From Pseudoalteromonas rubra (lineage in GTDB: Bacteria; Pseudomonadota; Gammaproteobacteria; Enterobacterales; Alteromonadaceae): 64,000 bases of DNA. The stretch lies in the NCBI RefSeq assembly GCF_005887115.1, contig NZ_PNCJ01000011.1, positions 1-64,000 of the forward strand. Reading direction: 5' to 3'. Made by a program: the position numbers and the translations under genes. Below the pieces are notes generated by a model. The model was not told where the DNA came from and ran no database searches. It was given only the letters and a program-made list of their open reading frames with translations. Position 1 is the first letter of the stretch; every line of letters begins with the position of its first letter. This document shows, piece by piece, positions 44,112 to 53,028 of the stretch.

Positions 44112-44450
44112 ATGAAAACTCTGACAAGTATTTTAATTAGCGCCTTTTCTCTGGGCTCACACCTAGTCTATGCCTGGGACAGCCAAGTTACAGGGAAAGT
44201 GGGGAGCATAGAAGTGCACAGCCCCAAAAGCTCAGCTAAAAATTTAACGATTAGTATTGTTGGTGAAACGAAAATGTGCGCTCTGCCTACAAACAATGAC
44301 ACTGCATATATACAAAAGTCGTCTACGCCCGATACCTTTGAGACAATGATCAGTGTTTTGTTAAGTGCAAAGGCAACTGGTGGTAATGTTCGACTGTACA
44401 TTAATCATGGCACAGAAGGTTGCCAGGTTCATCGTGTTGATTTGTTATAA
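44112..44450 (+). CDS. Small secreted protein, paralogue of the previous gene
   Basis: A signal peptide ending HLVYA precedes a domain of about 92 residues that repeats the layout of the 43642 product: a strand pair (GKVGSIEVHS), a Cys (ETKMCALPTN), AYIQKSS, a helix (FETMISVLLSAKATGGNVRL) and a final strand with Cys (EGCQVHRVDLL). The helix plus (G)xxVxLY...C...V pattern is the clearest common block. The two genes lie 113 bases apart and are probably an old tandem duplication. Function is unknown. Confidence 0.65.
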   Translation: MKTLTSILISAFSLGSHLVYAWDSQVTGKVGSIEVHSPKSSAKNLTISIVGETKMCALPTNNDTAYIQKSSTPDTFETMISVLLSAKATGGNVRLYINHGTEGCQVHRVDLL

Positions 44451-44600
44451 ATCTAACACGGTGGTTTTGAGTCGGTCACTGTTATCGGATTGGCTTGCGG
44501 TGAATCATATTAGATAAAACAGTGCAGAGTGTTCCCCATATTTTGGTTATTAATATTAGGGTATCCTTCAGGCGGCAGCGATTTATTAAGTGAAGAGACC

Positions 44601-45692
44601 GTGCGTTACTTTATAGTTCCTTTATTATTCTTATTAGCAAGCTGCTCAGAAAAGACGGAGCCATCTAACAAAGATGAGTTTGAGCAGATAGTCAGCTCTT
44701 ACATGTTGAAACATGACTACGTTGGCCTCTCAATTGCGGCAATTAAAGATGGTGATGTAGTATTTGACCGTGCCTATGGCTATGCGGATCAGAATCGCAA
44801 AGAAAAATTCTCTGCCAAAAAAGTCATCTCACTTGGCTCAAATACCAAAACGCTGACTGCGTCAGCTATTCTCTTGCTTCAAGAAAGAGGTTTACTGAAC
44901 TTATCTGATCCACTTGAAAAACACTTACCTTTTAAATTACAGCATAGTGAAAAAATTACTCTTCAGGAAATGTTATGCCATAGTTCTGATTTATCAGATG
45001 TTTTTGGGGTAGGAAGATTTGAAGATTATGTATGGCAAAAAGCGAAATCTCAAAAAGAGTTTATCGATAAGCTTAATTTAGATTCTCATGAACCCATGGC
45101 GGGAGAGCGTTATAGGTATAATAATACGGCATACTTTCTTTTGGGTCTGGTTGTTGAACATGTTAGTCATCAAAGCCTGGGCGATTTCTTTAGAGAGTAC
45201 ATCTTTGCGAATATGCCAGAAGCAAATCTGTACTATCTGGGCGACTCTTTTTATTCTCCAATCTTAGCTCCCTCGTTCGAAAAAAATGGATTTAAAGCCA
45301 ATTTGTATGAATCACCTGTCGAATATCGTGTTGTTGGAGGCGCGGGGGCACTAGCAGGAGATTTGGTTTCGTATTTGCGCATGTTCAAAAGCTTGGTCTC
45401 AGGTGAAATATTGAGCCGCGATTCAAGTGCGATGCTGCAAAGCGTGTGCAGGTTTAAGGATGGTTCTGAAGTCATTAATGAGAAAAAGCAAAATATTGGT
45501 TTAGGCATTGAAGTTTTTAAAATCAATGGCGAGACCGTGTACTCCCGAGGAGGAGCATTGAATGGCTATGTTTCAGCTGTATATTATTTTCCATCTAGAA
45601 AGTTAACTATTGGGGTAACTGGAAACACTTGGGCTCCATTGGCTCCAATGTTGGAATCGTTATTTGAAACAAATTGGCACAATGAACTATAA
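44601..45692 (+). CDS. Lipoprotein serine hydrolase (class C beta-lactamase fold)
   Basis: GTG 44601 gives a lipoprotein signal (VRYFIVPLLFLLASC); an upstream frame from 44529 would bury it. The mature part matches the serine beta-lactamase-like/PBP-type family: catalytic SxxK in SLGSNTKTLTASAILLLQE (Ser80, Lys83 from this start), the YxN motif in ERYRYNNTAYFLLG, and SRGG in place of the usual HTG near the end (VYSRGGALNGYVSAVYYFP). Members hydrolyse esters, D-amino peptides or are inactive; beta-lactam resistance cannot be claimed. It follows the two paralogous secreted genes. Confidence 0.85.
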   Translation: MRYFIVPLLFLLASCSEKTEPSNKDEFEQIVSSYMLKHDYVGLSIAAIKDGDVVFDRAYGYADQNRKEKFSAKKVISLGSNTKTLTASAILLLQERGLLNLSDPLEKHLPFKLQHSEKITLQEMLCHSSDLSDVFGVGRFEDYVWQKAKSQKEFIDKLNLDSHEPMAGERYRYNNTAYFLLGLVVEHVSHQSLGDFFREYIFANMPEANLYYLGDSFYSPILAPSFEKNGFKANLYESPVEYRVVGGAGALAGDLVSYLRMFKSLVSGEILSRDSSAMLQSVCRFKDGSEVINEKKQNIGLGIEVFKINGETVYSRGGALNGYVSAVYYFPSRKLTIGVTGNTWAPLAPMLESLFETNWHNEL

Positions 45693-46322
45693 AAAAGCTA
45701 AAACCTGTAAAAGCAAACAATCCTGAGATATCCAAAGTTAGCCATGACTATTTGGGGTAATCCAGAGGATACTTGTGAATGGCTTCAGAGTTACAAAATA
45801 AAAGAACTGGTGAAGCGCTCGGCGGTGAATTAGGGATCTTAGTATCAATGTGCAGCAGGCTGTTCTGACCATATCGTGTAAAATCTTGGAATCACACATA
45901 GTGTTGCTGGTGTTTGTACTCCAGACAATTACTCCGATGTTTATATTGAAAGGCTCTATGTTGAGTCATCAGGAAAAAGACTTATTGGAGCAACCGAAGA
46001 TGAAGAAATTCTAAACCGTAACACTTAATCAGGTTTTTACGTGATCATACCATCAGGACCCCCCGGGGCTGATCTTTTGTACACTACTTTACTTACAGCC
46101 CAAACTATAAACTGACCAATAGCGGTCTTACAGATTGGTGACGACCTGTTCGGTTGTGTGGTGCAGTACATTACTCTAAATTAGAAGTAAACTTGGGGAG
46201 ACATGTTAGTACAACACATTCACTACGCACTGGATAGGAAACAGCAAAGAATGGGGCAGGTATCCATCACTTTGATGCTAAATACCTGAGAATTAGTCAG
46301 AACTTGGCGTTAGAGGGCAATC
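45693..46322. other. Decayed region: family A repeat piece and a gene remnant
   Basis: This 630-base gap has no intact gene. At 45866-45915 the sequence ATATCGTGTAAAATCTTGG...ATCACACATAGTGTTG matches the core of repeat family A. A frame open at 45882-46028 reads TPDNYSDVYIERLYVESSGK and RLIGATEDEEILNRNT before its stop, with no start codon in reach, so it looks like the C-terminus of a lost small gene. Another short frame, 45744-45836, starts MTIWGNPEDTCEWLQSYKIK and has no ribosome site. The rest, to 46322, shows nothing I can name. Confidence 0.45.
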
Positions 46323-46730
46323 ATGATTGAAAGTGCGGAAGAGTTTGTCAGGCTTAGAATGAGTGAGAAACAAGCAGAATATACTCGTGCGGCACATGAC
46401 GAGGCCTCGCTCGAAGTGTGGATTAAAGTTATTGAAAACTATCCAGATATGGCCGTTTGGGTGGCACAAAATAAAACAATACCCTACGAGATACTTGAAT
46501 TGCTTGCCGATCATTCTGAAAATCGGGTACGTAGCATGGTCGCGAGCAAAAATAAGCTCAAAGAGCCGCTTATGCTTAAGCTAGCAGTTGATACAGATGA
46601 AGCTGTCCGCATGTCTATCGTGCGTCATAAAAAAGCCACACTGAAGGTGCTCACCTTGCTCCTTAACGATACATGGTGTGAAATTTCTGATAAAGCATCG
46701 GAGAGAATTCACAATGGTAGCCACAAGTGA
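46323..46730 (+). CDS. Leucine-rich-variant (LRV) helical-repeat protein
   Basis: The 135-residue protein has about three repeats of 24 residues: NYPDMAVWVAQNKTIPYEIL, ELLADHSENRVRSMVASK then NKLKEPLMLKLAVDTDEAVR, and MSIVRHKKATLKVLTLLLND. The pattern (D-x-x-VR/W-x-x-VA-x-N/HKK-x-x-x-x-x-L-x-x-L) fits LRV or HEAT-like alpha-solenoids that bind proteins. It has no signal peptide, so it should be cytosolic. Its partner is unknown. Confidence 0.6.
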   Translation: MIESAEEFVRLRMSEKQAEYTRAAHDEASLEVWIKVIENYPDMAVWVAQNKTIPYEILELLADHSENRVRSMVASKNKLKEPLMLKLAVDTDEAVRMSIVRHKKATLKVLTLLLNDTWCEISDKASERIHNGSHK

Positions 46731-46765
46731 TTAGAGCATAAGTTAAATTTGCATTATGTAGGGGG

Positions 46766-47062
46766 GTGGATATCAAAAGCAAAGCTAAAGCCATGGTGTG
46801 TATGGTCATAATATTTACATTAACTATTGTAAGCTCGCTAACTGTGACCTTGTGCGGAGGGACTCTCACTCAGAATCGGTTCGGGTCGGGCTCTTGCTCA
46901 TTTGCACAAAGGGAATTCAATGGTTTTGCTTCACCTTTTCAGTTTCAAATAGAAGCAACAGCTATCACCTGGTTGTTAATTATTTTCATTCTGATTGTGT
47001 TGGGCTGGTTTGCGTATTATAAACTGTGTGGTCAATGTAGCTCCAAAGATAGGAATCATTGA
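46766..47062 (+). CDS. Small membrane protein with two helices
   Basis: The frame from GTG 46766 gives 98 residues with a first hydrophobic helix (MVCMVIIFTLTIVSSLTVTL), a Gly/Ser/Cys-containing loop of about 35 residues with SGSCSFAQREFNG, and a second helix (ITWLLIIFILIVLGWFAYYK), then a CGQCSS motif at the tail. An ATG at 46793 (MVCMVII) is another possible start. The role is unknown. It is followed by a perfect 16-bp hairpin. Confidence 0.5.
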   Translation: MDIKSKAKAMVCMVIIFTLTIVSSLTVTLCGGTLTQNRFGSGSCSFAQREFNGFASPFQFQIEATAITWLLIIFILIVLGWFAYYKLCGQCSSKDRNH

Positions 47063-47147
47063 ATTGATAAAAAAATGGCTCTATTAGCTGCCCGTCACTC
47101 CCTCACTATGTGAATGCCAGGTAAATAATCATTAACCCTTAAATTTG

Positions 47148-47186
47148 GGGTAATACGCAAGTGTCTCACTCACTTGCGTATTACCC
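47148..47186. terminator. Perfect 16-bp hairpin between convergent genes
   Basis: GGGTAATACGCAAGTG and CACTTGCGTATTACCC pair around a 7-base loop. On the plus strand it is followed by GTTCTTTC. It lies between a plus-strand stop at 47062 and a minus-strand stop at 47193, and is the strongest stem in this stretch. Confidence 0.75.
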
Positions 47187-47192
47187 GTTCTT

Positions 47193-48125
47193 TCAGCCAT
47201 TGGAGGATAAAGTTACAGCGCGATTTCTTTTTATCTGCTCTGTTATTAATGGCAGTGTCAGGCCTGCCAGTACCAGTAGCATACCAGCAAGTTGAATAAT
47301 GGTTACGTTCTGTCCCATCAGCACAGAAACCAGAGCCGCGAATACCGGCACCAAGTTAAAATATAATGAAGCATTGGCCGAGCCCAATGTCTTTACACCA
47401 TTGTTCCAACACAAGTAGCCAACCACAGTACCGAACACGCCTATGTACAGCATACTTATCAGTAGCGGCCAGGATAGCACTATTAGCTCCTGCACGGGAT
47501 GCACTTCGGCCTGAAACATGCTTACCACAGACAGCCCAATCAGACCCGCAGCCATGGTAAGCAAAGAAAACTCCAGCGGTGGCAGCCAGCCTGATACTTT
47601 TGACCCACACACGGTATAACCCGACCAGGCAAGCATGCCCAGCATGATGGTGAGATCTCCCTTGTTAAGCTGCAGGCTCAAAAGGCTCATCAGATCACCG
47701 TTTACCACAACCAGCAATACACCACTAAAAGCGATCGCCAGTTGCAAAAGCTGAACCCGTGCTATCATTGTTCTGTTTAGCAGCGCGGCCATGACGGTTG
47801 TTACAATAGGGCTGAGTGCCATAATCAAGGCGCCATTTGTTGCCGAGGTGTGTGATAGTCCAGAAAACAGCGCCAGATTCAGGCCGCCCACGCCCATCAT
47901 ACCTATTATGCCGAGTACGATATACCTGTTTAACGACAGAGACACCATGCGCATTCGGGTTAGACGCATAAAAATAAACAGGCTGATGATTGCGATTGTG
48001 AAGCGCCAGATTGATAGCGAAAGCCCGGACATGTGTACCAGAATGTCCTTGGCAACGGGGAAAACACTGCCCCAACAAAATACGCAGATCAGCATCATCA
48101 CTGTGGTCCGAATGGGTGTATTCAT
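47193..48125 (-). CDS. EamA/DMT-family transporter
   Basis: The 310-residue protein has ten hydrophobic helices in two EamA repeats: the first starts TTVMMLICVFCWGSVFPVAK and includes SLSIWRFTIAIISLFIFMRL; the second includes LTIMLGMLAWSGYTVCGSKV and TVVGYLCWNNGVKTLGSANA, then VPVFAALVSVLMGQNV. Such transporters export amino acids, sugars or drugs. The C-terminus is basic. It is divergent from a LysR gene 93 bases away, its likely regulator. Confidence 0.92.
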   Translation of the reverse strand: MNTPIRTTVMMLICVFCWGSVFPVAKDILVHMSGLSLSIWRFTIAIISLFIFMRLTRMRMVSLSLNRYIVLGIIGMMGVGGLNLALFSGLSHTSATNGALIMALSPIVTTVMAALLNRTMIARVQLLQLAIAFSGVLLVVVNGDLMSLLSLQLNKGDLTIMLGMLAWSGYTVCGSKVSGWLPPLEFSLLTMAAGLIGLSVVSMFQAEVHPVQELIVLSWPLLISMLYIGVFGTVVGYLCWNNGVKTLGSANASLYFNLVPVFAALVSVLMGQNVTIIQLAGMLLVLAGLTLPLITEQIKRNRAVTLSSNG

Positions 48126-48218
48126 ATGTCCTTACTTCTCATTGACTTATTGAATCACTAGTTTATATTTTCCATTCAAGGTAAAGAATGCCGTTTTTTG
48201 AGACTTTAAATTCCAATA

Positions 48219-49154
48219 ATGAAAGCTAGCTATTCACTGGACGATATGCGGTTGTTCTGGGTTGTGACACAACACGGCAGCTTTAGTCAGGCGGCGCAGA
48301 GCCTGAACATGCCAGTTTCAACTCTGAGTCGGCGGATCAAACAGCTGGAAAACACCCTAGGATTGAGGCTGCTTAACCGCGATGCTCACCGCGTAACACT
48401 GACAGGCAGCGGGGCACAATACGCTCAACGCTGCGGGCCTTTGCTGGGTGAGCTCCAAGACATCAGCGATGCTTTATCGGCGCAAAGACACGAAGCACAA
48501 GGTTGCATTCGTATCTCAGCTCCAAACAACCTCGCTCAGCACCAGCTTGCCCATATCTTTAGCGCTTTTTTACACGCGTATCCAGCAATTAAGATCGAGT
48601 TATCGCTGTCAAACCGAAATATCGATATTGAGGGGGAGCACATCGACATTGCATTTCGTGCCAGCGAGCATTTCCCACTGAATTGGATAGCCCGGCCACT
48701 GGGGTCCATAGAATCCATCATTTGTGCCAGTCCGAACATGCCACTCAGCGGTGATATAGTGCATCCCGAACAGTTGCTGGATTTACCTGTGATCCTAAGT
48801 AACCCGGTGCGAACCTGGAAATTACACAACCAACAGAGCGGCGAGCAGTTTAGCTACACACCCGGCGCAATGGTCCGCCTGGAAGCCGACGACCTGAATC
48901 TGGTTTCACAAGCCGTCACTGACGGACTGGGTATTGGCTTTATTCCCCGCTTTATTGCACAGTACCAGATAGCTTGGGGCCAGATGATCCAATTGGCCAA
49001 CCACTGGACAGGTCAGCCAAGACAGCTGACTATGCTCTACCACGACCGCGATAATATGCCGCACAGATTGCGTTTATTTATTGATTACATGCTTGAGCAC
49101 TACGGCTCAGTTAATCCAAACCTGCGCGGTGCAAATTTGGTTATTCCTGATTGA
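48219..49154 (+). CDS. LysR-type transcription regulator
   Basis: The 311-residue protein has the LysR winged helix (MRLFWVVTQHGSFSQAAQSL, NMPVSTLSRRIKQLENTLGL, RLLNRDAHRVTLTGSGAQYA) and a ligand domain of CrgA/DsdC-like type (GCIRISAPNNLAQHQLAHIF, IDIAFRASEHFPLNWIARPL, QAVTDGLGIGFIPRFIAQYQ). It is divergent from the EamA transporter gene and should regulate it. The length is normal. Confidence 0.93.
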   Translation: MKASYSLDDMRLFWVVTQHGSFSQAAQSLNMPVSTLSRRIKQLENTLGLRLLNRDAHRVTLTGSGAQYAQRCGPLLGELQDISDALSAQRHEAQGCIRISAPNNLAQHQLAHIFSAFLHAYPAIKIELSLSNRNIDIEGEHIDIAFRASEHFPLNWIARPLGSIESIICASPNMPLSGDIVHPEQLLDLPVILSNPVRTWKLHNQQSGEQFSYTPGAMVRLEADDLNLVSQAVTDGLGIGFIPRFIAQYQIAWGQMIQLANHWTGQPRQLTMLYHDRDNMPHRLRLFIDYMLEHYGSVNPNLRGANLVIPD

Positions 49155-49233
49155 GAAGGCGTTCTTTGACGAGCTCCTGGTCGCGGAGTTAGATGCACCT
49201 CATCAGGCCCGCTTCCTCTAATTTTATCTCGAA

Positions 49234-49600
49234 CGCTTGCGAGCCGGGAGCCAAACAAATACGGGGCAGCTGATCCCGTGAAAATGCAAGACTTACAGTA
49301 TCCATTTTCATTCTAGCCACCTCTGGGCTGGTCATTGCCTAAACACAACACCTTGCTAAATAGGGAAAAAATGGGTCTAATTGTATGCATAAATAACGTT
49401 GTTCAGGCAGGGAGTGAGTCAGGTTGTAGCGGTTTAAATCACACACGGTTCACAGCAGAAGTGACTCATCAAAAGCGAATTCCCATAGCATAAACCACAA
49501 CAGCCAGATATGGCGTGCAGGTAGCGGCCCAGTTCAACAAGCGATTATGCGTAATTCGTACGCATGAATACTAAAGCGCTATATGCCAGAGTAGTTCTAT
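49234..49600 (+). repeat. Diverged intergenic repeat, family B, copy 2
   Basis: The longest copy. Its left part (CGCTTGCGAGCCGGGAGCCA) matches copy 3 at 50411 (CGCTTACGAGCTGGGAGCTA); its middle (GCATAAATAACGTTGTTCAG, GGGAGTGAGTCA) matches both others; its right part (TGACTCATCAAAAGCG, GTGCAGG, TTCAACAAGCGATTATGC) matches copy 1. The GAGTGAGTCA and TGACTCATC parts are inverted to each other. It fills most of the gap before the gene at 49599. Confidence 0.65.
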
Positions 49601-50156
49601 GGAGTTTTTTAGTCTAAAAGGGAAAAGCGTTGGAGTTGTCGACAAATATGGATGCGTACCGATTTTATCTAGTAAACAGCTTCCATATAAAGTTATTGAA
49701 CTGTACGCTGGCTCTCTCTGTATTTTAAAAGGAAGCTGTTTAATTGCTATTGCAATTAGAAGTGGTGTTTATTTGTACAATGAAGAGGGCGTAGAGATAA
49801 AAAATGTGGTTTCAATACCACGCAATTACTCTAGTGATTTCTTTCTTTACTCTGAAGGGAGAAAGGTAAAACGAATTGATAATGAAATAGAACTATTAAG
49901 TTGTGGTTCTTTTTATTCTAAAAGAAATTACATGAAGAAATTGTTTTCTAATTATAAGTATAAACGCTCCATACATTTCGGAAATGAAAGAAAAGTTGCC
50001 TTAACTGCAACAAGAGGTTGGGATAGCATTTTTGACCCTATCCTTGGCCGGGATGGAAGCTCAATACATAAATTAGTTTATAAACCTAAGTTTATATCAC
50101 CGATACAGGCATTGATCTTATTTTCAATTCAAATAAGTTTTTCTTTTGATAGTTAA
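49599..50156 (+). CDS. Unknown protein of 185 residues
   Basis: No family is recognised. The frame is strand-rich at the start (MEFFSLKGKSVGVVDKYGCV, YKVIELYAGSLCILKGSCLI), Lys/Arg/Tyr-rich in the middle (KRNYMKKLFSNYKYKRSIHF) and ends with a hydrophobic FISPIQALILFSIQISFSF. There is no signal peptide. Base use is more AT-rich than the flanking genes. The ATG overlaps the end of a family B repeat, and GGAG-like ribosome signal is weak, so the gene is plausible but not certain. Confidence 0.45.
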   Translation: MEFFSLKGKSVGVVDKYGCVPILSSKQLPYKVIELYAGSLCILKGSCLIAIAIRSGVYLYNEEGVEIKNVVSIPRNYSSDFFLYSEGRKVKRIDNEIELLSCGSFYSKRNYMKKLFSNYKYKRSIHFGNERKVALTATRGWDSIFDPILGRDGSSIHKLVYKPKFISPIQALILFSIQISFSFDS

Positions 50157-50410
50157 GTAATGTGTAATGAGGTAATTATGAGCGGACGTCTAAAGCATGG
50201 CCGGTGCTCATTTTTCGCTAATTTTAGCAAAGTCTAATACGCCACATGTTGTGGTATTGTAAATAAAGTTGAATATGCAATATGAGTTGAGCGGTGAAAT
50301 TGAAATTAGATTTTGTTCAGTTTATTACACTGTAATAATTGATGGTAAAAAGGCGCCAAATTTGTCTATGATTTCACACAAGTTGAGTTACTAAATGGCC
50401 CCTATTTGGG

Positions 50411-50582
50411 CGCTTACGAGCTGGGAGCTAGGAAAACACAGCAACTTGTCAAATTGAAAAAATAGGTCTGTTTGTGAGCATAAATACGTTATTCAGGCAG
50501 GGATTGAGTCACATTCTATCGGTGTTAATCTCAAGCGATGAAGCGTAGAGTTCAAGCATATATGCCAAAGCGCTCTATGGAT
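50411..50582 (+). repeat. Diverged intergenic repeat, family B, copy 3
   Basis: This matches copy 2: CGCTTACGAGCTGGGAGC, TAGGTCTGTTTGTGAGCATA, AATACGTTATTCAGGCAGGG, TTGAGTCA, and the ending AAAGCGCTCTATGG (copy 2 has AAAGCGCTATATGC). The right part of copies 1 and 2 is missing. It ends 30 bases before the esterase gene at 50613. The remainder of 50157-50410 shows no gene. Confidence 0.6.
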
Positions 50583-50612
50583 AACTAAATCTTTTAACTT
50601 CCTGGAAGAATA

Positions 50613-51404
50613 ATGAAAACACATCTTTTCCTGTTACTTACGACTCTAGTGGCGAGTAGTGCTGTATATTCAAAAGAATGGTTCAATATTCCTTACGTTA
50701 ATCAAAATGAAACCGATGCATACTTAGTCGAACGTGGTGTACTTGATATTCATTGTCCAAAAGGCACACAAAACCAGCCCGTTATTATCTGGTTCCATGG
50801 TGGGGGCTTAAGATCTGGCGAAAAAGCGCTGCCTAAAAGATTGTTAAATCAAGGTGTGTGTGTTGTTTCACCGAATTATCGTCTTTACCCAAGAATTAAA
50901 GCGCCAAGCTACATCGAAGATGCTGCAAGAGCTGTGGCCTGGGTATTCAAAAATATTAAAAATTACGGCGGCGATCCGAGTAAAGTCATCTTGTCCGGTT
51001 ATTCCGCAGGTGGCTATCTCGCACTGATGGTGGGTATGGATACCCAGTGGCTGGCAAAGCATAATATAAATGCAAGCAGACTTGCGGCGCTTGTTCCGTT
51101 TAGCGGCCATACTATTACTCACTTTACAGTGCGCGATGAGCGCGGCATCAAAGGCGAACAACCCATCATAGATGCGTTCGCGCCGCTCTACCACGTACGT
51201 AAAGATGCACCGCCCATCACATTGATAACCGGTGACAGGGAGCTAGAACTGCTTGGTCGCTACGAAGAAAATGCGTACTTTGAACGTATGATGAAAGTAA
51301 ACGGTCACACAGCGACTCAAATTTATGAACTCGATGGCTATGGGCATAACATGGTAGAGCCTGCACTGCCGCTGCTGTTAAATATTGCTAGAAAATATGA
51401 ATAG
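50613..51404 (+). CDS. Secreted alpha/beta hydrolase (esterase/lipase type)
   Basis: A signal peptide (LFLLLTTLVASSAVYS) leads a 245-residue hydrolase domain. The oxyanion motif is IWFHGGGLRSGEKALP, the nucleophile elbow is VILSGYSAGGYLALMVG (Ser in GYSAG), the acid is probably Asp in LITGDRELELL, and the His is in ELDGYGHNMVEP. The layout matches hormone-sensitive-lipase-like carboxylesterases. The substrate is unknown. It is exported. It follows family B repeat copy 3. Confidence 0.88.
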   Translation: MKTHLFLLLTTLVASSAVYSKEWFNIPYVNQNETDAYLVERGVLDIHCPKGTQNQPVIIWFHGGGLRSGEKALPKRLLNQGVCVVSPNYRLYPRIKAPSYIEDAARAVAWVFKNIKNYGGDPSKVILSGYSAGGYLALMVGMDTQWLAKHNINASRLAALVPFSGHTITHFTVRDERGIKGEQPIIDAFAPLYHVRKDAPPITLITGDRELELLGRYEENAYFERMMKVNGHTATQIYELDGYGHNMVEPALPLLLNIARKYE

Positions 51405-51575
51405 GGCAACAGCCTGGTAGCGTTGCAAATTGAATCTGCCGAAGTGTGGCAGACACGTCTTAGAATAGATATCCTTTGTTTCTTTTATGAAAAGTAAATG
51501 ACAAGATGCTACCAGGGCTGAATTTATGCTTAGCTGCAGCCTGCTACAAATTGTGATTTTATGCATTCAGATCCT

Positions 51576-51884
51576 GTGAAACACCTTGTTCAAACCGCTC
51601 CAGCTTCTCCGCTACCAATTTGTTGTGTGTCAGATACAAATAATCACTATACAAGCACAGTAAACGCCTGCAGATTACGCGTTTTTTCAATTGTGCCTGT
51701 TCAGTCGGTCACTGACTTTGCCCTGGCGCGCGTGAGTTATCTGATGGACTTGTTTAAGCTGGGGCTGATATTTAATACTGCCCAGTCAGTCACATTTGTC
51801 CCATCAATATAAGGGGGTAATAACGTCTGCGGCTCATATTCACTTCGATAGAATTCAACCGGTAACGCAACGTGGGTTTCAACA
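51576..51884 (-). pseudogene. Degenerate phosphotransferase copy 1, internal deletion
   Basis: On the minus strand this matches the intact gene at 55399-56268 in two pieces: 51576-51690 fits its C-terminal end (55430-55545) and 51697-51884 fits an N-terminal part (55905-56095). The central part with the catalytic motifs is missing and the frame is broken. Shared runs include CAATTTGTTGTG and AGATACAAATAATCA, and GTGAGTTATCTG. The sequence between 51405 and 52081 holds no other gene. Confidence 0.65.
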
Positions 51885-52081
51885 ATGAGTATTTGATTTT
51901 ATTTTTATCGGGGCGTGAGTTAAACATTCCAGTCAACAGCATGGTGTATTGTTTTGCTCTGTCATTCATCCTGGCCTGCTATGATTAGAAGGTTGGATGT
52001 AGCAGTGCACGCGATTTAACGCGATACCAGATCTGGATTTAGGTTCAGGGTATGTGAAAGACCAGGGTAAAGGAGAGAAAC

Positions 52082-52435
52082 ATGTCATATGTAGATTGTT
52101 TTGTCGCAGCAGTACCGAATGACAATAGAGAAAAATATATTGAGCACGCAACAGTATCAGCGGTCGTATTTAAAGAGCATGGTGCGTTAGAAGTTGTAGA
52201 AAATTGGGGTGACGATGTACCGCAAGGAGAAGTGACTTCTCTGCCTCTGGCGGTTAAGGCGAAGGATAATGAAGTTGTGGTCTTTTCTTGGGTAGTCTGG
52301 CCGACTAAAGAGGAACGTGACGCAGGTTGGCGTGCCATTATGGAAGACCCAAGAATGTCTGCGGAAAATAACCCGATGCCATTTGATGGCAAGCGCCTAA
52401 TTTACGGCGGGTTTAATACGATACTTACTGCATAG
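52082..52435 (+). CDS. DUF1428-family protein
   Basis: An AAAGGAGAG site precedes ATG 52082. The 117-residue protein matches the YbaA-like DUF1428 family (ferredoxin-like/dimeric alpha-beta barrel): MSYVDCFVAAVPNDNREKYI, FKEHGALEVVENWGDDVPQG, EVVVFSWVVWPTKEERDAGW and MPFDGKRLIYGGFNTIL, the last being the family's C-terminal signature. Members have no known reaction. It is cytosolic. It stands alone between two degenerate phosphotransferase copies. Confidence 0.9.
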   Translation: MSYVDCFVAAVPNDNREKYIEHATVSAVVFKEHGALEVVENWGDDVPQGEVTSLPLAVKAKDNEVVVFSWVVWPTKEERDAGWRAIMEDPRMSAENNPMPFDGKRLIYGGFNTILTA

Positions 52436-52586
52436 TTACCAGGCCAGGCAAACAGCTCATGCAAAGTACTTACATTGTGAAACCCCTCCACTAACGAAGC
52501 TAACTAGTGGTTTCGCAGTGTAATCTTGAGTTTTGTGGTATTGTCTGAATTGAATTTGGTGGTTTGTAGCCGGGAAACTGAAACGG

Positions 52587-52991
52587 ATGAGAAATGAATA
52601 TCGTGGTTCGTGTTTGTGCGGAAAGGTTACCTTCAATGTGTCCGGTTTCAGTACCAGAGTGGCGAATTGTCACTGTACTATGTGTCGTAAATTTCACGGC
52701 GCTGCTTTTGGTACCTTGGTGTCTGTGACAGATTTAAACTGGTTATCGGGAAAAGAATACTTAAAAGAGTACACGGCTCCCAATGGCACCACGCGTACTT
52801 TTTGCTATACCTGTGGCTCTAGTCTTGGTTTTCGAAGTAAGGGCGTGCCACCAGAAGGCATAGAAGTCGCCATATCCACATTCGACACAGATATTCCAGT
52901 AAAGGTGGATGCACAGATTTTTACCAGCAGCAAAGCGAATTGGTGCTCGCTACAGGCTGATATTCCAACCTTTAAAAACGCACGAACGTAA
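52587..52991 (+). CDS. GFA-family zinc-binding protein
   Basis: The 134-residue protein has the glutathione-dependent formaldehyde-activating (GFA/CENP-V) pattern: GSCLCGKVTFNVSG, NCHCTMCRKFHGAAFGTLV, FCYTCGSSLGFRSKG, so all seven zinc-binding cysteines (C-x-C, C-x-C-x-x-C, C-x-x-C) are present. The reaction of most members is unknown, though some bind formaldehyde-glutathione adducts. It is cytosolic. The length is typical. Confidence 0.92.
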   Translation: MRNEYRGSCLCGKVTFNVSGFSTRVANCHCTMCRKFHGAAFGTLVSVTDLNWLSGKEYLKEYTAPNGTTRTFCYTCGSSLGFRSKGVPPEGIEVAISTFDTDIPVKVDAQIFTSSKANWCSLQADIPTFKNART

Positions 52992-53028
52992 TCCAACATG
53001 TAGTACTGGCAATGTATCTTCAGCTGGC

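Noticed and set aside
44601..45692. Beta-lactamase conferring resistance
   Set aside because: The SxxK and YxN motifs are present, but the third motif is SRGG and the protein is a lipoprotein. The family is mostly esterases or peptidases.
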